A stretch of 64,000 bases of DNA from Desulfurococcales archaeon (GCA_027022365.1 JALVYU010000031.1:372001-436000); one strand, 5' to 3'. Shown: positions 19,238-28,957, counted from the first letter of the stretch. Notes: a model not told the origin generated them from the sequence alone. Translations and numbers: made by a program.

Positions 19238-20479
19238 CTAAACAACAATACTACAGCCCTTACGTAAAAGGTCGATGAAATAATATTCTCCCCAGCCAAT
19301 TATTCCGGTTGATAACTTGTTTAAATTTTTCATTTTAACTCCTTGTAAAGGGCTCCATTTTCCCCTGGAGGGCCATATATGTGATTTACCATATTTTAGA
19401 AGCGGCTTTGGAGGAACAAGTCCTATTTTAATAGTATTACCTCTTCTATGTTCCATGAAAATACTTCCCATTAATCTATTAATTGTCTCCAATACTATAT
19501 CTCGTGCATCCTTTTCTTCGATTAATTCTTTCAGGCTAAAACTATTAAAGACTTTCATAAAAATGATACTACACATGCTGACTAAATCGTTTAAATTAAC
19601 AAAGATACCTCCACAAGTTTTCTTATTTATATATAATATGTAATATGATAGTAGCAAGAGGTTTCCAGCAAGAAATAATTTAAACGTGTCATCAGAGAGG
19701 TTAAGTCTATCAATTATAACATTTCTTGTCTTCACTCCATCATAGACGTTTGCAAGTAGATAGACACCATTGTCTACAAGATCATCCGTTAGACAATTTA
19801 TCTCTATACTACCTCTGCGAATATCGATTAATCGAGTTAAGCTGTCGCCTCTTCTTTTAACATAGTAGACTTCGAGGACCCCACTACAAGCGGGGTAAAG
19901 ACCCATAAAGTGTGTTTCTTTTACATTTCCGAAACATTTGTGTATAGTGATTCTCCCTGTTACAAGCCCCAATGATATATCAAGTTCTGGATTCTCGGGA
20001 TCCTTTATGAATGATAATATTCTATTTGATAGAATTAGGTTATTACTATATTCTTTGTAGATTGGAAATCTATGGAGTATTGTTTTCGAGTAAAAATAAT
20101 TCTCGATATATTTTCTCTGCATACTTGTTAATTTTCCTGTATTAAAAGGTTTGAGGGAACCATACGTTAGAAGCCATTTCCTTCTCACGAGTCTCGGAAG
20201 ATCTTTAGGGTATTTTGTCCTATAGTAGGAATGCTTTCTAAGATCTATTCTGCCGGTATAAGATATGCCGATAGTTACATTGTTGATAATATCCTCTAAT
20301 AATATAAGATTATACTTTAGTCGAGTGAATGATGGGTGCTCTGGGTATCGTTGATATAGATTTTTAATAATGGTTTTTCTTCCCAGTATCTCTGATAGTT
20401 TACAGAGTGTTGTCTCTGTATCCTTCAGACGTTCTGCTAGTTTGAACCAGTCTATATAGCACTTATTACTGGAAGACAT
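19238..20479 (-). CDS. Unknown protein linked to the DISARM-like methyltransferase
   Basis: About 413 residues, not recognised. It is basic in the N-terminal half (LRKHSYYRTKYPKDLPRLVR) and hydrophobic in the middle (FKLFLAGNLLLLSYYILYI). There is a short Gly/Pro-containing motif near the C-terminus (IGLVPPKPLLKYG) and no clear catalytic signature. It follows the methyltransferase on the minus strand. The frame is open to an ATG at 20512 inside that gene, but the ATG at 20479 lies just after its stop. It meets the plus-strand helicase operon tail to tail (22 nt apart). It may recognise DNA for the methyltransferase or act as an effector; neither can be shown from sequence. Confidence 0.7.
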   Translation of the reverse strand: MSSSNKCYIDWFKLAERLKDTETTLCKLSEILGRKTIIKNLYQRYPEHPSFTRLKYNLILLEDIINNVTIGISYTGRIDLRKHSYYRTKYPKDLPRLVRRKWLLTYGSLKPFNTGKLTSMQRKYIENYFYSKTILHRFPIYKEYSNNLILSNRILSFIKDPENPELDISLGLVTGRITIHKCFGNVKETHFMGLYPACSGVLEVYYVKRRGDSLTRLIDIRRGSIEINCLTDDLVDNGVYLLANVYDGVKTRNVIIDRLNLSDDTFKLFLAGNLLLLSYYILYINKKTCGGIFVNLNDLVSMCSIIFMKVFNSFSLKELIEEKDARDIVLETINRLMGSIFMEHRRGNTIKIGLVPPKPLLKYGKSHIWPSRGKWSPLQGVKMKNLNKLSTGIIGWGEYYFIDLLRKGCSIVV

Positions 20480-20493
20480 CACTATACAGCCAC

Positions 20494-22347
20494 TTATAGA
20501 TCGAGTATGCATTGTTTCCTTAACAAATGTACTATTCTTTCTACTTGTTTTTCTTCTCTATCCCAGTCTATTCCTTTGTCCACATGTTTTTTCTTTGTAA
20601 TTAAATACTTAGTCTCTCTGAAGTCTTTGATAATATTATCTATTATTTGATCTATTGTGGTTGGCTCATACTTAGCCCTATTGAAGACCATAGCGTATAC
20701 TCCCCTGGTCCTAGATCTTCCAAGTTTTCCGGGGGCTTCTCCTATGAACCAATAAATGTTTACTGGTTTGAGCTTCGTGTATATTATTGTCGCGTTTATG
20801 ATTCGTGGTAATATCTTGGCGTATTTTGTGCTGGAAATACTTATGAGCAATACATAGTAGCTGGGTGTATGTTTCCACCTTGAAAGTACTTTAACGAATT
20901 GCTCATAGAACTCAATATATGCCTCTGGATCAGATAGGTTGTAGGTTTCTTGGCTCCTTGTATCTCCTGACGGCTCATCAACTAGATCTAAGAAGTAATT
21001 GTATAGGAGGGACATATCAATGTATGACTGATACCCTGGATAAGGGGGATCAGTTACTATCGCGTATACTTCTCCGTCATAAATGTATTTCGTGCTGTCT
21101 TGCCTTAGAACCATGTAGTCACCGCTAAAATCTATTTCCTTACCAAAGCATATTTTCTGGATAATTGCGAGTTTCGATGCCAGTGTTCCCCTTCCTATAC
21201 TGTATATTTTTCCATTCCTTAATCTATGTGCAAAGGGGTTCAGCTCTACGGGGTTTTCGGGTAACCAGTAGCTCTTTATTATTAGTCCTGGATTAACCTT
21301 TGCGTATGGTTGGTAATATATCGCTAAAAGAGAACATGTTCTAGCAGTATCTCCCACTATTAAACCAGCTATATCCCTACAGTTTGGTGGTGTTTTCTCT
21401 ATGAATTTTATTAAGGAGATATATTGTCTCCAAGTGAATAGTTTTGAGTACTCATATATGCCTTTATTAATTAATCTCTTTGTCTCCTTCAGCAGAGGTA
21501 TTTTCTGATCATACTTTGAAGCTAGTTCAACATATTTATTCTTAATGCTTTCTTCTTGCATAGCAAGATGCCTTCTAATAATCTCCGATGTCTTGTCACT
21601 ATCGTCTAGTAGGCTATAGAATTTTCTCTCACCACTAGTTGTTAGTATTTCAACAGCATATGCTCTATAGTTATCATGTACTTTGGGGAGTTTATCTGCT
21701 GGTAGATTTATCTTTGGCTCTCTCGGTTTTATTTCACCGTATTTCTTGATCTCTTCTTTATCGATCCATTCAAGCCTACCATTTTCCCTCAGTACAAGAT
21801 ATTTATCTATCCCGTTATTTCTCCTCTTAGATGAGACCCATAATGGTGCGCGGCAAGGTGGACAACGAGAAAGGAATACATGTATTATCTCTCCAATCCC
21901 TGGTATTCTCCAAAGATACCTCGTCTCTCTATATGCCTCCACATATCCTTTTAGGAGACAGGAGTATATGTCGAGGCAACTCGTCTTCCTAGCTAATTTT
22001 AGGGTTGACTTAACTATTAGTTCCGCTGCTCGGTCGATGTCTATGCCTACTATGTTATAGCCTAGTCTTAGTGCTTCGAATACTATTGTCCCTCCACCCA
22101 TGAAGGGGTCCAGGATCCTCTTGCCCCTCGTTGAACCCCAGCATCGATAGGGGTCCTTGAGACATGCCATCATCTCGGAAACTCTTCTCGTCGATAACGA
22201 CGCCAGTAATGCTCTGCTGAGAAGAAAGAATCTTCTACCCCACCACTTAAACACATTGTATGGATTACTACGTCTACCTTTCTCTGCTAGGATAGACCTA
22301 TATGATATTTCGGCAACTATGCTTGGAGGAAGATTCTCTATCAGCAT
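20494..22347 (-). CDS. DNA methyltransferase with DUF1156-like N-terminus (COG1743-like)
   Basis: A 617-residue amino-methyltransferase. The N-terminus (SNPYNVFKWWGRRFFLLSRA) matches the DUF1156 pattern of a WW(G/A)RR block. The AdoMet motif I is DPFMGGGTIVFEALRLGYN (about residue 79), followed by GIDID. The catalytic motif IV is TDPPYPGY (about 433), typical of N6-adenine or N4-cytosine methylation. A CPPC pair near 160 may belong to a zinc ribbon. It is encoded divergently from the broken ATPase and convergent to the helicase operon. In DISARM and related systems the methyltransferase marks host DNA so that the helicase/nuclease part spares it. The target site is unknown. Confidence 0.82.
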   Translation of the reverse strand: MLIENLPPSIVAEISYRSILAEKGRRSNPYNVFKWWGRRFFLLSRALLASLSTRRVSEMMACLKDPYRCWGSTRGKRILDPFMGGGTIVFEALRLGYNIVGIDIDRAAELIVKSTLKLARKTSCLDIYSCLLKGYVEAYRETRYLWRIPGIGEIIHVFLSRCPPCRAPLWVSSKRRNNGIDKYLVLRENGRLEWIDKEEIKKYGEIKPREPKINLPADKLPKVHDNYRAYAVEILTTSGERKFYSLLDDSDKTSEIIRRHLAMQEESIKNKYVELASKYDQKIPLLKETKRLINKGIYEYSKLFTWRQYISLIKFIEKTPPNCRDIAGLIVGDTARTCSLLAIYYQPYAKVNPGLIIKSYWLPENPVELNPFAHRLRNGKIYSIGRGTLASKLAIIQKICFGKEIDFSGDYMVLRQDSTKYIYDGEVYAIVTDPPYPGYQSYIDMSLLYNYFLDLVDEPSGDTRSQETYNLSDPEAYIEFYEQFVKVLSRWKHTPSYYVLLISISSTKYAKILPRIINATIIYTKLKPVNIYWFIGEAPGKLGRSRTRGVYAMVFNRAKYEPTTIDQIIDNIIKDFRETKYLITKKKHVDKGIDWDREEKQVERIVHLLRKQCILDL

Positions 22348-22474
22348 TAATTATCCCTTTTCCAATCATAAGCCCCGGCTCAAAACCTAATATATGGTAG
22401 TATATTATGTAAGATAATATAAGATAATAATTGTCAACAACTAGTCATGAAAAATACTAAGTCGGTGCATTATT

Positions 22475-23902
22475 ATGCCGCATTTCGTGTTAAAACTGAA
22501 AAACTATGGTCCTTTCTCAAGCCTCGATCTCGTTGTAAAGCCTTTGACAATAATAATTGGAAGAAATAGCCTTGGAAAATCTATGTTATTATATCTTCTA
22601 TGAGGTCTTGGAAACATCTATCACGGAGAAATCGATCTAAGGAAAATATACGGGGAGGAGGCTTACATAGAGAAAATCAATAGGATCAGCAGGTATATTA
22701 TTGATGGGGGCCTTAGCGAGAAAGGCGTCCAGGATCTATTAATGGAGTTCATGTTTGAAGCTGTTAAGTCTTTCGATAGACTTGTTACAATGAATTTTGG
22801 CGAGGTTCTCGCTAAAACCTATTGTGTTAATTCGCTTGACGATCTCGTGAAGAGGGGATAGAGGGAGGCGACAATAAGTCTTAGAGGTCCTTATGGCGAG
22901 TTAGAAATCACTATTAGGAACGGGAAGGCTGAAGCATCATGGATAGATGTTGCCATTGAAGAAGCATTGGCGGATATCGCGGATAACATGGTTGAATATG
23001 ATAAAGACAAGAAGACCCTAAAGATAAACATTGGAGATAATAAGCCGTTAGCCATGAGTATGCAGAACTATGAAGATGTTAGATTATTCGTGGCTGAAAA
23101 AGTGGTTCCAGCAGTGATTGAGCATATAATAGGCTTCTCTCATTTCCACGAGGATAAAGTTATACTCGTAGATGGTAGAGCAGGTATTATGAGGGCTCTG
23201 AACAGGCTTTACAGCATCCTTACAGAGCAGCAGCTTGCCTTTCTCAGCATGGTAGATAGAGAGTTTTTGAGGAAAACTAGAAGCTTGTTCGAAGACTATT
23301 TCGTCGGAGAATACGATGTAGAGACGGACCTGCTTAAAGACATTTACAGGGAATTTGGTATATTAGACATTGTTCCTAGATACGAGGCAGGTATTAGAAA
23401 AATCTACGTGAAGCTATGGACAGGCATCTATCAGTCTCTCGAAGAATCCCCAGCAGGAATTAGAGAAATACTGCCTCTGGTCATTAGTTTAATCAGCACT
23501 AGGCTGAAAAACATCTATGTCGAAGAGCCTGAGGCCCATCTTCATCCAGGAGCGATATGGGCTTTATCCAAGATCATAGGATACGCTGTCTCTCAGAGGA
23601 AGACAAACATATATATGACAACGCATAGTGACTACCTCGTCTACTGTATAAACATACTTATACAAGTACACCGAGTAATTGGGAGGAAACATCTTCAAGA
23701 AGAACTGAGCAAGATAAACATAGATCCGAGAGTAGGCATAGACCCCGACACTGTTTCAGCATATCTTCTGCGCCGTGAAAACGATAATGTTGTCGCCGAT
23801 AACCTTGTAATAGGCGAGGAAGGTATTGATGAAAAACACTTCTCAGACATCATAACAGAGCTTGCAGTGAGGAGAGAATACATTGACACGATTGCAAGGT
23901 AG
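22475..23902 (+). pseudogene. AAA/OLD-like ATPase gene with two in-frame stop codons
   Basis: From ATG 22475 the frame encodes LKNYGPFSSLDL and a Walker A of the RecF/SMC/OLD type (IIIGRNSLGKSMLLYLL). TGA at 22601-22603 and TAG at 22859-22861 interrupt it, both in the same frame with no indel. The C-terminal half (from about 22967) is open and keeps the signature IYVEEPEAHLHPGAIWALS and the switch TTHSDYLV of ABC-type AAA ATPases. Without the stops it would be about 475 residues, a normal size for an AAA_21 defence ATPase. The neighbouring small gene overlaps its 3' end by 20 nt. It is most simply a recent pseudogene. Confidence 0.75.
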
Positions 23903-24320
23903 GAAGACCAAGTCATCAAAGCCGATAATAATAGACCTAGACAAAGTAATTGACAAGAAAAAACTCGGTGAAAACAAAAAGTATGCCGATAAAATATTCG
24001 TCTACAATGAACAGATCTTTGTCATAGAGGAAGCGAAGAAACCCAAACTAAAAGACGTAGACCAAGTAATCGAGACAATCAAATCCCTCAAATCTAGGCA
24101 CCCCGCCTACGAGCAGGTGATCAATATCATAGAGAAACACTGCAGTCATATAGAAGATCATATACACGGAATAGTTCACGGACTCAAAAGCGTCGACTCT
24201 ATGGTAGCGAAATATGCCTCGGAGAATAAGGAGACGATAGTCCCAGTAAACTGCAATGAAAAACTATGGTGCACAATCAACCAACTCACAAAGAACAAGA
24301 ATTATCAAAACAGTCCTTAA
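23883..24320 (+). CDS. Small partner protein of the AAA ATPase
   Basis: A 145-residue protein, unrecognised, starting with TTG after GAGGAG and overlapping the ATPase frame by 20 nt, so the two were translationally coupled. It contains IFVYNEQIFVIEEAKKPKLKDVDQ, a central His/Cys-rich helix (IEKHCSHIEDHIHGIVHG) and a C-terminal VNCNEKLWCT. Two-gene ATPase plus small-protein cassettes are common in archaeal defence islands. The gene is intact although its ATPase is broken. Confidence 0.55.
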   Translation: MTRLQGRKTKSSKPIIIDLDKVIDKKKLGENKKYADKIFVYNEQIFVIEEAKKPKLKDVDQVIETIKSLKSRHPAYEQVINIIEKHCSHIEDHIHGIVHGLKSVDSMVAKYASENKETIVPVNCNEKLWCTINQLTKNKNYQNSP

Positions 24321-24522
24321 CTCTATTTTGTTATTACAGTAATTATGAGAAACGCCGTTCTATGGTCTAGAGCCCATATCCAACACCTACTACGATACAC
24401 CATCACTCTACATCGGGTTATTTGTATTATTTCAAGTACATAGTCTATGCTGAAGGCATTATAAGATCCTATGGGTGGAAAGATTAATTGTTCTTAAATG
24501 ATTCATAGATATTTAAATGGTG

Positions 24523-24752
24523 ATGAAATTGTCTAGAGTCATAAGGGTAAGATATGAAGGGGGGTCCTTAAGCCTCTTAAGCCTTTAGGATTAATGGAGG
24601 GGGAGGAACTTATCGTAGAGGTAAAAGAGATGCTTGGTAAAAAGAGAGGGGTAAGGAGGTTCTTTGGAATAATAAAGACCAAGGACTCTAAACCGGGAAG
24701 AGAGGAAGACTATTATGGACATCTCTCGGAAAGATGTCATATTTCTAGATAG
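24523..24752 (+). pseudogene. VapB-type antitoxin, frameshifted
   Basis: The first frame gives LSRVIRVRYEGG and then stops. The next part is in another frame (LKPLKPLGLMEGEELIVEV). Together they match the VapB/DUF104 antitoxin pattern seen intact at 25501. The break is consistent with loss of one G in the run of six G around 24557-24562. A sequencing homopolymer error is possible. It overlaps the following PIN gene. Confidence 0.55.
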
Positions 24753-25177
24753 TATTTTCGTTATTCTTGGAGGTTCTATCGCTAGGGACATTATAGAGGG
24801 TTCTTCGAGGTTTGCAATTAATTCGGTAGTCTTTAGTAAGATATCGTTTAATCTCTTGAAACTACTATATGAAGAAAAATTCGGAGAATACCGCTTCTAT
24901 AATATGAAATCAAGCCTATTGGCGCGAGATTACGATGTTTTTAAAAGGTTATGAAATAGCTTGGTCTTTCCTGGATGAACTATATAGTAAGGACAGATTG
25001 GTGTTTATCTCCATAACCATGCAAGTAGTAAGCGACGCTGCTGAAATAGCTACAAAATATAGACTACTGCCCAATAACGCACTAATAGCAGCAACATGTA
25101 GGCACTACGATATAAACAGCATAGTAACTTTCGACGAAGACTTCAAAAAAGTACCATGGCTCAAAGTGATTCCCTAG
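24715..25177 (+). pseudogene. VapC-type PIN ribonuclease, frameshifted
   Basis: The first frame (24715-24954) holds VIFLDSIFVILGG and FAINSVVFSKISFNLL. The second (24935-25177) holds the PIN C-terminus: LLPNNALIAATCRHY and IVTFDEDFKKVPWLKVIP. The switch falls near TTTTTAAAA at 24939-24947. The first strand keeps Asp (FLDS) but the following residues are unusual. A full PIN domain needs both frames, so this is scored as a broken gene unless the frameshift is a read error. Confidence 0.6.
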
Positions 25178-25475
25178 TTCCATGAGAATATTATCGATCA
25201 GGATTATCAACGGTGAAGTAAAAGGACTATAATTCCCTACTCAGATTCAAAAACTATGACTCCCCTATAGAATAAACAAGACCAATGCAGGGAATTTATG
25301 AATAGCGAGCCTACAGGGATTTGAAACCAGATCCACTATTTCCAGAGGCTGATGGATAAATACTTAGTTTTATTGCATAGAGTAAAGCGGGATCTGCAAC
25401 AATGCCAGGAAAATGATTTAGTAAATTTGTGGCTGCAAACTTATTCCATCACAACATGCTTTAATCCTTCGCAAC

Positions 25476-25483
25476 TATAAATA
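25476..25483 (+). promoter_or_regulatory. TATA box of the second VapBC pair, probably leaderless
   Basis: TATAAATA is centred about 22 bp before the GTG at 25501, so transcription would begin at or beside the start codon. No ribosome site is visible, which fits a leaderless message. The gap 25178-25475 shows no other feature. Confidence 0.5.
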
Positions 25484-25500
25484 TAGTCGGGTGTAACTGC

Positions 25501-25698
25501 GTGTCTAAAGTTATTAGGGTTAAGTACGAGAATGGTATATTGAAGCCTTTAGAGCCAGTAGATCTAGAGGAAGGAGAAGTAGTCTTGGTTACCATTAAGC
25601 GTGATATAAGGAGAGTGCTCAAGAAATATCGAGGGATTCTAGGAAGAACATCAATTAGAGAACTCCTAGAAATCGAGGAAGAGGCTCATATTCAATGA
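25501..25698 (+). CDS. vapB: VapB-type antitoxin (DUF104)
   Basis: A 65-residue protein with the family pattern VIRVKYENGILKPLEPVDL, EEGEVVLVTIKRD, and an acidic toxin-binding tail ending RELLEIEEEAHIQ. It overlaps the PIN toxin gene by 4 nt (ATGA), the usual coupling. It would bind and neutralise VapC and bind its own promoter. It is intact, although the toxin downstream is not. Confidence 0.8.
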   Translation: MSKVIRVKYENGILKPLEPVDLEEGEVVLVTIKRDIRRVLKKYRGILGRTSIRELLEIEEEAHIQ

Positions 25699-26157
25699 GG
25701 CTAGCTTACATTGATACTAGCTTCATACTTAGCATCCTCCTGGAAACCGAGAAGAGCGGTCTGGCCGAGCAAATCTTAGAAGCACACAGCGACCTACAAT
25801 TCATGATTTCAGGAATTGCAGTTAATGAAACCCTCTATGTCGCAACTTATGAGTACTACAAGCAGAAAGGAATGATTAGGGGGAGATACGGTTTAAGAAA
25901 GTTAATTGCGAAGCAAGGGTATCCTAAATAAGGTAATAGATACAGTAGTCTCCTTCCTAAAAGATCTAAACGTCGAAATGGTAAGTGACTATTTCGACTA
26001 TAACGAATATTTCCAAATAATACAAGATTTTAAACTCCTTCCTAATGATGCCTAGATAGCATTAACTTGTCGGCACTATGGCATCAACATCATCTTAACT
26101 TTCGATGAGGACTTCAAGAGGGTTTCATGACTTAAGATTATCCCACAGAGGGGATAG
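25695..26157 (+). pseudogene. VapC-type PIN ribonuclease, broken by a frameshift and two nonsense codons
   Basis: The N-terminus is normal (LAYIDTSFILSILLETE with the first catalytic Asp, then MISGIAVNETLYVA). The frame ends at 25931, and the rest continues in the +1 frame (ILNKVIDTVVSFLKDL). It carries TAG at 26053-26055 in LLPNDA-IALTCRHYGI and TGA at 26128-26130 in FDEDFKRVS-LKIIP. Comparison with the neighbouring pair suggests the TGA replaced TGG (Trp). The toxin is dead while its antitoxin is intact, the order of loss expected when a toxin is no longer selected. Confidence 0.75.
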
Positions 26158-26269
26158 ACTAAATCAATATTATCACAAACATATAGAGAGTCCATGGTGT
26201 TTTACAATTTTAATTCTTGTTTATAATTACAAACTGAATACCTCATCCTAGAATGACGGGTTTTCATTA

Positions 26270-26401
26270 TCAATTAGCCTGGTATTTTTTAGCTTCCGAT
26301 TTCCCTACATTCTTAATAGCATGCCCTAATAACTTTATAATACCCGCTCCTCGGCATCCAGTCCCTATTTTATAAATATCATTGCAAACAAGCCGTGGCA
26401 T
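26270..26401 (-). CDS. Possible 43-residue basic protein
   Basis: A short frame MPRLVCNDIYKIGTGCRGAG...KYQAN with GGAG 7 nt before its ATG. It is basic and Gly-rich, and no family is recognised. It may be a real small protein or the surviving end of a decayed gene. The rest of the 600-bp gap 26158-26760 holds nothing I can identify. Confidence 0.3.
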   Translation of the reverse strand: MPRLVCNDIYKIGTGCRGAGIIKLLGHAIKNVGKSEAKKYQAN

Positions 26402-26760
26402 GTATAGTCTCCATGTGGAATCTACGCCGAGAAAATAACGGTAATAAATGGCGGGCAGGCTGGAAAACTCGGTGATCTATGATTAGAAGGTGTTAATGGT
26501 ATAGTTGCTTTTGAAGAGAGGTGGGGAGAATACTTAAGTAGCGGGCCTACTGGGGGTTACGGCTCAAGGATCATTTGCCGATGGCGGGAAAACAAAAGCC
26601 ATGAGTATCTTGTCAATAAAGCCTTGGAGTTTGGAGTTGTTCTAGGAGTGGCTTATAGTTGATGGGGCGGGACATGGGTATTGTCCTGAGAGCTGTAAAG
26701 TCCTTGTGGCTGTAGGTTTGGGTTATGGATATGGGTTGTCTTCCGGTCCTGGATCGAGGA

Positions 26761-27684
26761 CTATGTCTTCTTGCTAAGCTCATAGAGTGCTGCGGCTAAG
26801 TATGATATGAGGCCTGCGTAGCTAGTGGTCTTGCTAATTAGTTCTTTGCGGCAACCGGCGAGCCTAAGGCCTCTTCTTACTGCTAGGTCTTCGGGGAGGA
26901 ATATGTCTAGGTTGCCTGTGTAGGCCATGTAGGCTAGCTTGGCTGTCCAGGGCCCAACGCCTCTTAGCCCGATTAGCTCATCGATAGCCCTCCTAGGCGG
27001 TAGTCCCCCTATTTTTTCGAGATCGTATCCCTGCCTGACAATGGCTTCGGCTATCCCGATCACGTACTCGGCCTTCCTCCTACTGAGCCCTATGTTTCTG
27101 AGTTTTTCGGCGCCTGCGTCAAGCACTTTCAATGGTGTTGGGAAACCGTAGAGTGTCCTGTTCTTGCTGATGCTTATTTTTTCGCCGAGACGCTCGACAA
27201 GCTTGGATGTTATCCGTAGGGCCAAGTATATGGGTAACTGTTGGTTCACGATGGCCTTTACCAGCGACTCCCACATACTCGGGTTTAGGGCTGGCCTCAG
27301 GCCAGGGTACTCCTCGATCATCCTTCCTAGGCCGGGGCATATCTCTATAATCGTGGATGTATCGGGGTATACATATTCTGTGTTCAAGACATGCTTGACT
27401 ATTTTTACAGCGGTTTCGGGCGGACCACAGATTACGTGTATTTTTATTAGCGGCTCCCACCCCTCGCTAAGAATCGTTGCCTCATACGCTACCTCTTCCT
27501 CAACACCCCACGTAACTAGTCGTGCGCAGGATCTCGACTCCTCATCATAGATGCACGGCGTCGGCCTGTTCTTCAGCGTGAATTGCTTCAGGTGCGGCGT
27601 TATTGTGTAGGGTGCCCGCGGCTTAATCACTATCACTGGCTCCTCGTCATGGACATCTCTAGTAGTCACTATGTCTCGCCTCAC
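26761..27684 (-). CDS. HhH-GPD DNA glycosylase, AlkA-like
   Basis: A 307-residue base-excision repair glycosylase. The N-terminal 120 residues form the AlkA-type beta domain. The HhH-GPD part begins near MWESLVKAIVNQQLPIYLA, has the hairpin LIGLRGVGPWTAKLAYMA, and then the catalytic Asp in IFLPEDLAVRRG (LPxxD). Expected substrates are alkylated or oxidised purines. There is no C-terminal iron-sulfur cluster. The start is a GTG without a clear ribosome site. It is monocistronic and marks the end of the defence island. The gap 27685-28111 shows no gene or clear regulatory element. Confidence 0.88.
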   Translation of the reverse strand: MRRDIVTTRDVHDEEPVIVIKPRAPYTITPHLKQFTLKNRPTPCIYDEESRSCARLVTWGVEEEVAYEATILSEGWEPLIKIHVICGPPETAVKIVKHVLNTEYVYPDTSTIIEICPGLGRMIEEYPGLRPALNPSMWESLVKAIVNQQLPIYLALRITSKLVERLGEKISISKNRTLYGFPTPLKVLDAGAEKLRNIGLSRRKAEYVIGIAEAIVRQGYDLEKIGGLPPRRAIDELIGLRGVGPWTAKLAYMAYTGNLDIFLPEDLAVRRGLRLAGCRKELISKTTSYAGLISYLAAALYELSKKT

Positions 27685-28111
27685 AGAACACTATGTGGTT
27701 GACGAGTAATTATCTTAAGGCCGTTATGGAGCTGGGAGAACCTAGTATCCAGGACGGTTGAAGCCAAAGTATTGTTCCCCTGTAAATCCCGACCTAGCAA
27801 TTACGGTTCCCCCATAAGCCTCGGCTTTCACTGGTTACCACGGCTTAGAAGCATACTTCACGGCCAATTATCGTTCCAGCTGTCGGCTTGGATGAACGGG
27901 AAAAATACATAGTCTCGAGAATAACTAAATTGCATGCTTAGCTTTCGTACACATCCCGGAAATAGATACTGAATATACCGAATCTTTCAGAGCTATATGT
28001 TCTACCATGCATAGCGTGTTCGCCTTGAGGAGGGGAATACTGGGCTGAGGGTTCTCCCAAGAATTATTAATTGGAAAAACTGTCTGGGTCTATGTGCCTG
28101 GCTTGCGTACA

Positions 28112-28846
28112 CTACTTCCTGAGCTTTACGGGCTGTTTCTTCTTTAGCCCGCTGTAGAGTAGGCTGAACGATAACGCGAAGAACAGGATGGAGGAGGCCA
28201 GTGTGATGATGCTGAGCAGTGATAGTTTGTGGTATGTCTTGACCGCTATTCCTATCAATGCTATTGTCGCAGCCATTATTATCAGGCTAGTAATGATGTT
28301 TTCGCGAGGGGTTCTGAGAACCACCTTGTTGCCGCGGGGATCAACGGGTCTGCCGCAGTGGGGGCACTTGAAATACTCTATCCTAGAACCACATATGGGG
28401 CATGTATCAAGCCCTACCGGGAGAGAATGGTTGTTCCCACACTTGACTACATGAAGGGAGAGGTCGCCACCGCACCACGGACATGTTAAACGATTATTGA
28501 AGCGACGATAAACATTTAATAGGATTGTTCTCACAATGCTGGGCTTACCCCTTACTAGTAAGAACAGATTCGGTTTAAGCCTGGCAGCCCCTGTATAGTT
28601 GCTGGGTGTTTCTGTACTAATTATAACATATTCTTCGCCACTAGTAGCAGAATATCCGTGATAACTATTGATCATATCGGTTGCCAGGGCGGCTAACTCC
28701 TCAGCTTTTTCCTGATCAATGTTCTTGCCCCAGTACAGCGGGTATCCATCGAGAACAACGACGTATTCGTCCACACCGTCTATACTGGAGATATAATCGT
28801 TAATAGCTTTTAGGGGATCAGTGCTGTTAGTGGCTAAACGACTCAT
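28112..28846 (-). CDS. Roadblock/LC7-like domain protein with zinc ribbons and membrane helices
   Basis: About 244 residues. The N-terminal part (INDYISSIDGVDEYVVVLDG, then a strand pattern to about 110) resembles a Roadblock/LC7 domain. Next are three CxxC pairs (CPWCGG, CPICGS, CPHCGR), i.e. one or two zinc ribbons, and two C-terminal membrane helices (about 180-235). The frame is open to a GTG at 28867, but GGGTGA lies 5 nt before the ATG at 28846. It is the third gene of a minus-strand group with a second Roadblock protein, so it may anchor a small-GTPase-type switch at the membrane. No GTPase is seen here. Confidence 0.65.
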   Translation of the reverse strand: MSRLATNSTDPLKAINDYISSIDGVDEYVVVLDGYPLYWGKNIDQEKAEELAALATDMINSYHGYSATSGEEYVIISTETPSNYTGAARLKPNLFLLVRGKPSIVRTILLNVYRRFNNRLTCPWCGGDLSLHVVKCGNNHSLPVGLDTCPICGSRIEYFKCPHCGRPVDPRGNKVVLRTPRENIITSLIIMAATIALIGIAVKTYHKLSLLSIITLASSILFFALSFSLLYSGLKKKQPVKLRK

Positions 28847-28957
28847 CACGTTCACCCATTTATCCACCGATCAGCTACTATGATCTACGATTATTGAGAC
28901 TAGTTAAGCTAGTTCTACTTAGGAGAAAAAAGTAAAATAAAAATATTATAGGTTTTT

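Noticed and set aside
22859-22861. TAG in the ATPase gene as pyrrolysine
   Set aside because: No pyl genes are seen, the context is not a methylamine methyltransferase, and an upstream TGA also interrupts the frame.
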